Shown here piece by piece: positions 1-5,552 of a stretch of DNA of 7,910 nt. Under the pieces are notes generated by a model that searched no databases, was not told where the DNA came from, and was given only the letters and a program-made list of their open reading frames with translations. Made by a program: the position numbers and the translations under genes. This stretch comes from Candidatus Omnitrophota bacterium (GTDB taxonomy: Bacteria; Omnitrophota; Gorgyraeia; JAGLLT01): positions 1 through 7,910 of the forward strand of contig DAOVNW010000041.1 in assembly GCA_030630095.1 (NCBI GenBank). The letters are read 5' to 3'. The first letter of the stretch is position 1; every line of letters starts with the position of its first letter.

Positions 1-228
1 ATCTTCTAAGGGAACACTGTCAAGTTTAACCGTTACCCTGCCGCTTATACTCTTACCGACAACCAGATTGAAACTGCTGTCTTTGGCAATTAAATATAAG
101 ACATCGGAAATCTCCTCATTCTCCGCGTCTATGGATACTAAGTTTCCGTCCGCGCGGATAATTGGCGCCCCCAAGATATAAAAAACTAAAAAGAAAATCA
201 ATCCTGCCATAAATTTTATTTTTTTCAT
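1..228 (-). CDS. Secretin (PilQ-like), N-terminal fragment with signal peptide and STN/N0 domain
   Basis: This is the 5' end of a gene that runs off the window; 76 codons are visible. Secretins form the outer-membrane ring through which type IV pili or type II secretion substrates pass. Residues 1-27 look like a signal peptide: a lysine-rich start, a hydrophobic core (roughly residues 7-22) and a likely cleavage after IRA. From about residue 31 the fragment reads VSIDAENEEISDVLYLIAKD, then NLVVGKSISGRVTVKL and DSVPLED. This is the usual pattern of the secretin and TonB N-terminal short domain. The ending GRVTVKLDSVPLED is closer to PilQ than to GspD, but the parts needed to decide (N1 and secretin domains) lie outside. 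The start at 228 gives a normal signal peptide; the ATG at 210 would remove its charged region. The ribosome site is weak (GAAAG). The gene begins 13 bases after the diguanylate cyclase stop, so the two are probably co-transcribed. PilQ versus GspD is uncertain. Confidence 0.8.
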   Translation of the reverse strand, partial: MKKIKFMAGLIFFLVFYILGAPIIRADGNLVSIDAENEEISDVLYLIAKDSSFNLVVGKSISGRVTVKLDSVPLED

Positions 229-241
229 AAATTATCTTTCT

Positions 242-2248
242 TTATACTTGATTTAGCGCCGTTTTGTTCTTGCCTTCATTTTTCGCCTGGTATAAAGCGT
301 CGTCGGCCTTTTTGATAAGAACGTCCCTTTCCTTCACGGACCCGCCAAACGATGCCACTCCACAGCTCACTGTTAAATTAATCGGTTCAGGAGCGCGTGA
401 TTTGAAGTTATTGCCTTTTATTGCCTTCCTTATTCTCTCTGCCACGTAAAACGAACCTTCCTTACCGGTCTGGGGTAAAATTACCGCGAATTCATCTCCG
501 CCGTAACGGGCAACTACATCAACTTCACGGCAAATCTTCAGTAAGATCCGGCTTATCTCCTTTAAGACCTCATCGCCCGCCAAATGGCCAAAGCTATCAT
601 TGACTCTCTTGAATCCATCGATATCCATAAGGATCATGGAAAGCTGTTCCTGATATCTTCCGGCTCTCCTTATCTCCTCATCCAATCTATCCTGAAAATG
701 CCTGTAAACATAAAGCCCGGTTAAGCCGTCTGTTATTGAAAGTTTTTTTATTCTCTTATGTAAGGCCGCGTTATTAATAGCCAAAATCGAATGATCGGCA
801 ATCATAGAAAGAAGCTTCAGGTCTTTATGGCTGAATGCCTCCGTCCTGGAATGGCTCACAGCCAAAAGCCCCAGGCATTTATTTTTCATATTCAATCCTA
901 TGGCATGAAAACTATTCAGGACATCTTTATCCTTTTTTGCTTCGCTAACCAGTATAGCCGGACCGTCAGTCCTGTTTAAAGCTATTCTCTCCAGTAGAAT
1001 ATTGTACCCGGATACTTGATAAAAGGTATCAATTGTCCTGGCCTTAAAGGCAGCCAGGTCAAATTCAGAGGCAGGATACTTAATGCTTACCATCAACTCT
1101 GCTTCCTGCGCGCTATCTAAAAGGAGCAGCCCGCAAAAGTGATAATCTACACTGCTTTCAATTAACTCTATCACCGCGCTTATGGTCTGCTTATAATCTA
1201 ACTCGGAGTTTAATATTTTATTTATTTCGTAAGAAATCCTAATATCATAAAGTTCTTTATCAAGGAGTTTGTTAATTCCGGACAATATCTTTTTATCCGA
1301 CTTTAACTTCTCGAGCTTTTCATTTCTATCCGCGAGCTCTTTAAAAAGGCTCGCGTTTTCGGCGGTAGAGTTGAGATGTCTTATGAGAGCCGTCAAAAGA
1401 GCCAGGTCTTCCTCGTTATAAGGCTCTTTGGTAGTCTTATTATTAATATTTATAACTCCCTTTAGCCTTCCCAGATTAAGCGGAGCGCTTAACAAGGAGT
1501 TAGTATAGTACCTGCCGCTGCTCGCCTTAGGAAACCTTGAATCCTTTTCTATGTCAGTCACCAAAACAGGCCTGCCTCTTTTGACTACCCAGCCGGATAC
1601 CTTCTCTCCCAATTTTATTCTGGTGTTATTTATTATGTCTTCATCTAATCCTCGGGCGGCTTTTATAAAAAGGTGCTCCCCGGCTTTATCCATCATCATC
1701 AAAGAACCCACTTCAGAGCCTAAAATTGAAGTAACCTTATAGACTATCTCTTCGCACAGCACAGCCAATGCTCCTTCTTCCCTGTTCTCCGCCTGGCCGC
1801 CGCCGGATAGACAACGGATGCTTTCAGTAAGTTCTTCGATGAGCTTAAAGCTCTTTGATGCGAAGAGGCTCTCCTGATGTTTGTCAAGAATGGCCTTAAT
1901 CTGTTGGCTTATCCAGTCTAAGTCCTGTGAGACATCAATAAAATCAAGAATGCCTTCCTTAATTCTGAAAAGATTTAACTCCTCTGCCTTATCTATCCCC
2001 AACAGTACAATAGGTATCTCTTTAAAGTCATCTTTGTCCTTCAAAAAGGTGCATACCTGAAAAGCGGAAATATCTTCAATGGAGGAATCCAGAAAAATGA
2101 GGTCGGGTTTATGCTGATATACGTCTTGAATGCCGCTTAAGCCTTCTCTGCTTACAAAGACCTGACAATTCTGCTCTTCTAACAGAGGCAGCAGCTTTTC
2201 CGAAACCCCGGCCTTGCCTTCAATTAAAATAATTTTCTTATTATCCAT
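242..2248 (-). CDS. Diguanylate cyclase with receiver-like, two GAF and GGDEF domains
   Basis: A soluble 668-residue signalling protein that should make cyclic di-GMP from two GTP. Residues 1-120 resemble a response-regulator receiver with an Asp at position 54 (LIFLDSS). About 165-295 is a GAF domain (GEKVSGWVVKRGRPVLV at 214-230). About 297-345 is a charged, coiled-coil-like linker, and about 345-495 a second, more divergent GAF. Residues 503-663 are a GGDEF domain with the opening motif ITDGLTGLYVYRHF, metal-site Asp542 and Asp544 (MDIDGF), and GGDEF at 583-587. An RxxD inhibitory site (R574, D577) sits five residues before GGDEF, so product feedback is likely. The cyclase half looks active. 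The receiver is degenerate: the usual N-terminal acidic pair is reduced to Glu10 and the conserved Lys near residue 106 is missing, so phosphorylation is doubtful. The start at 2248 has only a weak AGGCGA ribosome site. Two promoters lie upstream and the secretin gene follows. The ligand of the GAF domains cannot be told. Confidence 0.93.
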   Translation of the reverse strand: MDNKKIILIEGKAGVSEKLLPLLEEQNCQVFVSREGLSGIQDVYQHKPDLIFLDSSIEDISAFQVCTFLKDKDDFKEIPIVLLGIDKAEELNLFRIKEGILDFIDVSQDLDWISQQIKAILDKHQESLFASKSFKLIEELTESIRCLSGGGQAENREEGALAVLCEEIVYKVTSILGSEVGSLMMMDKAGEHLFIKAARGLDEDIINNTRIKLGEKVSGWVVKRGRPVLVTDIEKDSRFPKASSGRYYTNSLLSAPLNLGRLKGVININNKTTKEPYNEEDLALLTALIRHLNSTAENASLFKELADRNEKLEKLKSDKKILSGINKLLDKELYDIRISYEINKILNSELDYKQTISAVIELIESSVDYHFCGLLLLDSAQEAELMVSIKYPASEFDLAAFKARTIDTFYQVSGYNILLERIALNRTDGPAILVSEAKKDKDVLNSFHAIGLNMKNKCLGLLAVSHSRTEAFSHKDLKLLSMIADHSILAINNAALHKRIKKLSITDGLTGLYVYRHFQDRLDEEIRRAGRYQEQLSMILMDIDGFKRVNDSFGHLAGDEVLKEISRILLKICREVDVVARYGGDEFAVILPQTGKEGSFYVAERIRKAIKGNNFKSRAPEPINLTVSCGVASFGGSVKERDVLIKKADDALYQAKNEGKNKTALNQV

Positions 2249-2257
2249 ACTTCGCCT

Positions 2258-2283
2258 ATTTTGCCTAACTATTTTACCTAACT
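2258..2283 (-). repeat. Two adjacent 13-bp direct repeats just before the diguanylate cyclase start
   Basis: On the minus strand AGTTAGGTAAAAT is followed directly by AGTTAGGCAAAAT, differing at one base, and ends nine bases before the ATG at 2248. Both copies carry an AGG that could weakly mimic a ribosome site, and the start itself has only AGGCGA. It may be a small slippage duplication or a protein-binding direct repeat. Confidence 0.6.
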
Positions 2284-2344
2284 TCCCTCAAATACAATAC
2301 TTCCCCTTACTCTACCTTTTGTTTGGCAGTTGATTAACGGGATA

Positions 2345-2382
2345 AGTTAGTATAAAAGGATTTACTACTTTATAGACTAACT
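2345..2382 (-). promoter_or_regulatory. Leader hairpin at the 5' end of the diguanylate cyclase transcript
   Basis: On the minus strand AGTTAG (2382-2377) pairs with CTAACT (2350-2345), and TATAAAG (2374-2368) pairs with CTTTTATA (2358-2351). Small bulges separate the two helices. The structure would begin almost at the predicted start point of the promoter at 2391-2419, so it could protect the 5' end of the mRNA. No T-run follows, so it is not a terminator. Confidence 0.45.
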
Positions 2383-2390
2383 CAATTTAA

Positions 2391-2419
2391 AATATACACT
2401 ACACCCACTACTTTGTCAA
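2391..2419 (-). promoter_or_regulatory. Sigma70-type promoter (proximal) for the diguanylate cyclase-secretin unit
   Basis: On the minus strand a perfect -35 box TTGACA (2419-2414) is followed by a 17-base spacer and TATATT (2396-2391), five of six matches to the -10 consensus. Transcription would start near 2384, leaving a leader of about 136 bases before the ATG at 2248. Boxes and spacing are close to ideal. The call rests on sequence only. Confidence 0.65.
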
Positions 2420-2461
2420 GATATTGTAACCGCTGCCGGTCATCTATACAAGATAGTGGGT
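2403..2461. repeat. Inverted repeat overlapping the proximal promoter -35 box
   Basis: ACCCACTA (2403-2410) is matched by TAGTGGGT (2454-2461), and TTGT (2413-2416) by ACAA (2448-2451), with two mismatched positions between the two helices and about 31 bases in the middle. One arm covers the spacer and half of the -35 box of the promoter at 2391-2419. It could be a paired operator for a looping or dimeric repressor, or an RNA hairpin in transcripts from the distal promoter. Confidence 0.5.
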
Positions 2462-2534
2462 TAACCAAATATGTATATTTCATCAGGAAAAGGCACTTTT
2501 TGTCTGTCCCTACACCTCTAAAAAATACTTCCTT

Positions 2535-2564
2535 AATATACCATAATATAAGTAATAAAGTCAA
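2535..2564 (-). promoter_or_regulatory. Sigma70-type promoter (distal) with extended -10
   Basis: On the minus strand TTGACT (2564-2559) is followed by 18 bases and TATATT (2540-2535). The bases just before the -10 are TGG, giving the TGn extended -10 motif. Transcription would start near 2528, about 280 bases before the diguanylate cyclase start, so its leader would include the dyad and the proximal promoter. It could instead make a short RNA ending between the two promoters, though no terminator is evident there. Confidence 0.55.
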
Positions 2565-2649
2565 GAGTAAATAATTGTCTTTTAGAAGTATTTTGTTGTT
2601 AAAATACGCAACCGACTGCTGATTAGCGCTTTGAGAGGGATGAGGGAAG

Positions 2650-4158
2650 TTACTTTTGCCTCCAGACTGTTTTACCTTTCTCGTCCTCTAAGCCAACGCC
2701 CGCGTCCTCAAGGCGCTCTCTAATGCTGTCCGATAATTCAAAGTTTTTACTCTGCCGCGCCTTCTGCCTTATATCAAGGATAATATCCATAACTTTATTA
2801 AGCAGTTCCATTTCTTCACCCGCCTCACTTTTTTCATCCTTTTGAAAAAGTCCCACAATGCCGCCAAATTCTTTCAAGGTAAACTTAGCGGACTCTAAAA
2901 GCGTAACTTTAGCTTTAGGCGCGACCTTTTTATCTCTAATAAACTTATTTGTCAGGTTAACTATGTCAAAAAGGCGCGACAAGGCCGCCGGTGTATTAAA
3001 GTCATCATCCATAGCCTCGATAAAACCCTGATTTGCCTCCTCAAGCCCGCGGGCGCAATCATCCAAACTCCTCTTCGATGCCGCCTTCCCGGCCGCCGCG
3101 GCGCCCTCTTCTGCCTGCCCGGCATCCTTAAGGGCATTCTCAATTTTCTCAAACAGTCTGCAAAATTTCTTTCTTGCTGTATTGGCCTCATCCATTTTTT
3201 CAAAGGTAAAATCTACGGGGCTCGCGTAATGGCTCAATAAAAAAAGAAGCTTCAGGGTTTCGGGATGATACTTTTTGATAATCTCGGAGATAGTTACAAA
3301 GTTGCCCAGCGACTTAGCCATTTTTTGCCCCTCAACCGTCAGCAGGCCGTTATGCATCCAGACATTAGCAAAGGGCTTGCCGGTATAGCATTCAGCCTGG
3401 GCAATTTCATTTTCATGATGAGGGAAAATAAGATCTCTGCCGCCACCGTGTATATCAAAATTGTCTCCCAAATATTTAATACTCATAGCAGAGCATTCCA
3501 TGTGCCAGCCCGGGCGCCCATCTGAAAAAGGGCTCTTCCAACTAGGCTCACCTTCCTTTACCTTCTTCCAGAGAGCAAAGTCCAGGGGATCCCTTTTCTT
3601 CCCCTCGGTTTTTTTGCCCGCTTCTGATTTAAGCTCTTCTATAGTCTGATTGGAAAGCTTCCCATACTCTTTGTATTTTCTGACGCTAAAATAAACATCG
3701 CCGCCGGCGGCATAAGCAAACCCTTTATCAACCAGCCCCCTTATCATGGTTATCATATCGCCTATATGCTCTGTCGCCCTGGGCTCAACACCGGCCCTCT
3801 TTATTCCCAGAGACCTCATATCCTGATAAAACTCGTTAATATACCTGCCGGTAACCTCCGAAACCGCCTCCTTTAAGCTCTTATCCACACTCTTCTTCTT
3901 GTACTCCTCTACCAACTCACCCGCCTTATTGATTATCTTGTCATCTACGTCCGTAATATTTTTGACATACGTAACTTCATACCCTTTATACGTTAAATAA
4001 TCTCTAACTACGTCAAAGACAAAGGCGCCTCTGGCATGGCCAATGTGGCATTTGTCATAAACGGTAACTCCGCAAACGTACATTTTCACTTCACCGGCCG
4101 CTATCGGCTTAAACTCTTCTTTTCTATTTGTAAGTGAGTTGTATATCTTAAGTGTCAT
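2650..4158 (-). CDS. cysS: Cysteinyl-tRNA synthetase
   Basis: This cytoplasmic class I synthetase activates cysteine with ATP and loads it onto tRNA-Cys. The 502 residues show the whole family pattern: [19 protein letters not shown] near the start with the HIGH motif at 38-41, and KMAKS at 279-283 (the KMSKS signature). The zinc ligands are Cys29, Cys222, His247 and Glu251 (PHHENE). WHMECSAMS and [17 protein letters not shown] are typical. The C-terminal half is the helical anticodon-binding region. The protein is a little longer than the usual ~465 residues. The extra length comes from a charged stretch near 86-101 and an alanine-rich, low-complexity loop near 345-366. The start at 4158 gives the expected [10 protein letters not shown] opening, with a GAGGG ribosome site 10 bases upstream. 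It follows cysE after 182 bases, so it may also have its own promoter. Identification is firm. Confidence 0.98.
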   Translation of the reverse strand: MTLKIYNSLTNRKEEFKPIAAGEVKMYVCGVTVYDKCHIGHARGAFVFDVVRDYLTYKGYEVTYVKNITDVDDKIINKAGELVEEYKKKSVDKSLKEAVSEVTGRYINEFYQDMRSLGIKRAGVEPRATEHIGDMITMIRGLVDKGFAYAAGGDVYFSVRKYKEYGKLSNQTIEELKSEAGKKTEGKKRDPLDFALWKKVKEGEPSWKSPFSDGRPGWHMECSAMSIKYLGDNFDIHGGGRDLIFPHHENEIAQAECYTGKPFANVWMHNGLLTVEGQKMAKSLGNFVTISEIIKKYHPETLKLLFLLSHYASPVDFTFEKMDEANTARKKFCRLFEKIENALKDAGQAEEGAAAAGKAASKRSLDDCARGLEEANQGFIEAMDDDFNTPAALSRLFDIVNLTNKFIRDKKVAPKAKVTLLESAKFTLKEFGGIVGLFQKDEKSEAGEEMELLNKVMDIILDIRQKARQSKNFELSDSIRERLEDAGVGLEDEKGKTVWRQK

Positions 4159-4178
4159 CGTTTAACTGCCCTCTTTTT

Positions 4179-4212
4179 GAAGCTTTCCCGATTATAACGC
4201 GGGAAAAGCTTC
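4179..4212. repeat. Hairpin just upstream of cysS, enclosing a possible -10 box
   Basis: GAAGCTTTCCCG (4179-4190) is complementary to CGGGAAAAGCTTC (4200-4212) with a single bulged A, and the loop is nine bases. The stem lies between cysE and the cysS ribosome site. On the minus strand it is followed by AAAAAGAGGG, not a T-run, so it is not a standard terminator in the direction of the genes. It may influence cysS expression or mRNA processing. Confidence 0.55.
4191..4196 (-). promoter_or_regulatory. Possible -10 box of a cysS promoter
   Basis: A perfect TATAAT occurs on the minus strand about 32 bases before the cysS start codon, inside the loop of the hairpin at 4179-4212. No good -35 box is found at 16-19 bases upstream, so this is a weak call. 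It would give a very short leader. Confidence 0.3.
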
Positions 4213-4314
4213 TGATTACAGCGATTTAGCAAGATTGCATACCTGCCTGCCGCAGACAGGGATTTTATGACGACGATATAATCTCTGTAATCTGTTTTTA
4301 ATCTCTGCAATCAG
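4212..4314. repeat. Intergenic element with about 10-bp-spaced GATT/AATC motifs around a GC palindrome
   Basis: Left of the palindrome GATT occurs at 4214, 4223 and 4233. Right of it the complement AATC occurs at 4280, 4289, 4300 and 4309. TGyAATC words are shared: reverse orientation at 4214-4220 and 4233-4239, forward at 4286-4292 and 4306-4312. The arms 4212-4239 and 4286-4314 match as an imperfect inverted repeat at about 21 of 29 aligned positions. The right arm is also a direct repeat (4280-4294 and 4300-4314, 13 of 15 identical). It lies in the gap between cysE and cysS and codes for nothing visible. It looks like a dispersed intergenic repeat, but only this copy is in the window. Confidence 0.5.
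4242..4260. repeat. 19-bp GC-rich near-palindrome
   Basis: CCTGCCTGCCGCAGACAGG pairs with itself at eight of nine positions around a central C, with one C-A mismatch. It is clearly richer in GC than the surrounding AT-rich spacer. It sits in the middle of the motif array at 4212-4314. No T-run follows on either strand, so it is not an ordinary terminator. Confidence 0.6.
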
Positions 4315-4358
4315 GTTCTTCCATTTTTTTGCATCAAATTTTAGGAAGAACCTTTTTT
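4313..4358 (+). terminator. Terminator-like hairpin reading on the plus strand, overlapping the cysE 3' end
   Basis: AGGTTCTTCC (4313-4322) and GGAAGAACCT (4344-4353) form a perfect 10-bp stem with a 21-base loop, followed on the plus strand by six T (4353-4358). It overlaps the last cysE codons and its stop. Orientation is odd, because all genes are on the other strand, where no T-run follows. It could stop antisense transcripts or protect the cysE mRNA end. The loop is long for an efficient terminator. Confidence 0.35.
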
Positions 4359-5066
4359 CTCACGGTGTATCTTAATTTCTTTTTCTATTACATCAATTTC
4401 ATGCTGTAAATTTTCCAGCCGCGCGCTTAGAGGATCCGGCAAATTAGTGTAATCAATGTTTATGCCCGCTATCTTTTCACCCTTTTTTCGGGCAATTCTG
4501 CCCGGGACGCCTACTACCGTAGAGTCGTCGGGCACATCTCTAATAACTACGGCGTTTGCGCCAATATTAACATTGTTTCCAATTTTTATACTCCCTAATA
4601 CTTTCGCGCCGGCGCCAATAACTACGTTGCTTCCAATGGTAGGATGCCTTTTGCCCCGCTCTTTCCCCGTGCCGCCCAAAGTTACATCTTGAAATATAGT
4701 AACCCTGTCTCCGATAACCGTCGTTTCGCCTATGACAACTCCCATACCATGGTCAATGAAAAACTCCTCTCCAATACTGGCCGCCGGGTGTATCTCTACC
4801 GCGGTAATAAAACGGGCAATCTGGGAAATAAGCCTGGGAAGAAACAATATCCCGCTTCCGCGCATTTTATGGGCAATACGGTGTAAAATAATAGCATGGA
4901 GGCTGGAATAGGTTAAAAGTACCTCCCAGTAGCTGGTTGCCGCCGGGTCCCTTTCGAAAACCGCTTTAATTTCTTTTTTGAAATAGATAGAAGCAGCCAG
5001 TAAAAAAAGAAAAGGTACTATTGTAAAAGCACACAACATAGATAACATAATTTTTAAAAATAACAT
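4341..5066 (-). CDS. cysE: Serine O-acetyltransferase with an N-terminal membrane segment
   Basis: CysE transfers acetyl from acetyl-CoA to serine, giving O-acetylserine, the first committed step of cysteine synthesis. Residues 32-195 match the family closely: ERDPAATSYWEVLLTYSSLHAI, then EIHPAASIGEEFFIDHGMG (about 91-109). The expected catalytic His is 106, with Asp105 and Glu91 in the dyad region. VTLGGTGKERGKRHPTIG holds His141, and the left-handed beta-helix repeats and VVGVPGR close the domain. The protein is of the short type seen in B. subtilis (about 217 residues) but has about 20 extra residues at the front. Residues 5-28 form one strongly hydrophobic stretch ending in YFKKE, which suggests a membrane anchor. 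The three possible Met starts (1, 7, 10) all keep most of it. Residues 215-237 look like a short coiled coil. The gene begins three bases after ispF, in the same frame; the ribosome site GGAG is 12 bases upstream. Enzyme identity is firm; membrane location is inferred. Confidence 0.95.
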   Translation of the reverse strand: MLFLKIMLSMLCAFTIVPFLFLLAASIYFKKEIKAVFERDPAATSYWEVLLTYSSLHAIILHRIAHKMRGSGILFLPRLISQIARFITAVEIHPAASIGEEFFIDHGMGVVIGETTVIGDRVTIFQDVTLGGTGKERGKRHPTIGSNVVIGAGAKVLGSIKIGNNVNIGANAVVIRDVPDDSTVVGVPGRIARKKGEKIAGINIDYTNLPDPLSARLENLQHEIDVIEKEIKIHREKKGSS

Positions 5067-5069
5067 AGG

Positions 5070-5552
5070 CTAATCTTTCTCCTTCTCAATCAGCACCACT
5101 GCCTTCGCCGCGATCGCCTCTCCTCTGCCTATTGAACCCCTGGCCTCCATAGTAGTCGCTTTTATATTCAGGCTGTCCTCCCTTAAATTCAACACCTGAT
5201 TAAGACGGTCTTTCATCTTTTTTTTAAAAGGGCTCATTTTAGGCTCTTCGGCAATTATTAAAGTATCAATATTTACGATTTTGTATTTGGCTTCCTCAAG
5301 CATTTTTAACACGTTTTTGAGCAGGCTCAAGCTTGAAATGTCCTTATACTTTCTTTCGTCCGGCGGAAAATGCTCCCCTATATCTCCTTTGCCCATTGCC
5401 CCCAAAAGAGCGTCGCATATGGCATGAGTTAATACGTCAGCATCCGAATGCCCATCCAGCCCTTTAAAGTAAGGTATTTTAACGCCTCCTAAAATCAGGT
5501 CTCTGTTTTCTGTTAAATTATGCGAATCATATCCATAACCTACTCTCATCAT
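5070..5552 (-). CDS. ispF: 2-C-methyl-D-erythritol 2,4-cyclodiphosphate synthase
   Basis: IspF is the fifth enzyme of the MEP pathway. It cyclises CDP-methylerythritol 2-phosphate to methylerythritol cyclodiphosphate with release of CMP, as a cytoplasmic trimer. The 160 residues are of normal length. The opening MMRVGYGYDSH holds zinc ligands Asp9 and His11, and His43 in DADVLTHAICDALLGA is the third. KGDIGEHFPP (55-64) and the end ATTMEARGSIGRGEAIAAKAVVLI (132-155) are characteristic. Two ATG codons stand in tandem; the first (5552) is chosen because its spacing to AAAGGA is good, but the second is equally possible. The first ATG overlaps the ispD stop by one base (TGATG), which suggests translational coupling. 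ispD and ispF are adjacent or fused in many bacteria. The 3' end is a TAG one codon before the cysE start. Confidence 0.98.
   Translation of the reverse strand: MMRVGYGYDSHNLTENRDLILGGVKIPYFKGLDGHSDADVLTHAICDALLGAMGKGDIGEHFPPDERKYKDISSLSLLKNVLKMLEEAKYKIVNIDTLIIAEEPKMSPFKKKMKDRLNQVLNLREDSLNIKATTMEARGSIGRGEAIAAKAVVLIEKEKD

Larger units (their letters stand above)
2249..2649 (-). other. 401-base regulatory intergenic region upstream of the diguanylate cyclase gene
   Basis: This AT-rich stretch separates cysS from the signalling gene. I find no convincing gene in it. A 60-codon minus-strand reading frame (2382-2564) overlaps a promoter, lacks a ribosome site and looks like chance. It holds two promoters (2535-2564 and 2391-2419), a dyad over the second promoter (2403-2461) and a leader hairpin (2345-2382). 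It also has the AT palindrome AAATATGTATATTT (2467-2480), the palindrome GGTTAACC (2459-2466) and a 13-bp tandem repeat next to the start codon (2258-2283). Just after cysS, GTATTTT and AAAATAC (2588-2607) can form a weak AT hairpin, but no T-run follows, so no clear cysS terminator is visible. I looked for a GEMM-type c-di-GMP riboswitch core and did not recognise one. Confidence 0.6.

Noticed and set aside
2249..2528. c-di-GMP riboswitch in the leader of the diguanylate cyclase gene
   Set aside because: The position would fit, but the conserved core of the known GEMM classes is not visible by eye.
2382..2564. 60-residue minus-strand reading frame in the intergenic region before the diguanylate cyclase gene
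   Set aside because: Its start overlaps the distal promoter, it has no ribosome site, and its composition simply reflects AT-rich DNA. It also runs across the proximal promoter.
2588..2607. GTATTTT/AAAATAC hairpin after cysS as a terminator
   Set aside because: The stem is only AT pairs apart from one GC pair and no T-run follows on the minus strand, so termination is not supported.
4159..4340. CRISPR-like array in the cysE-cysS gap because of the regularly spaced motifs
   Set aside because: Units are only about 10 bp with no unique spacers of 30 bases and no cas genes, so this is not a CRISPR array.
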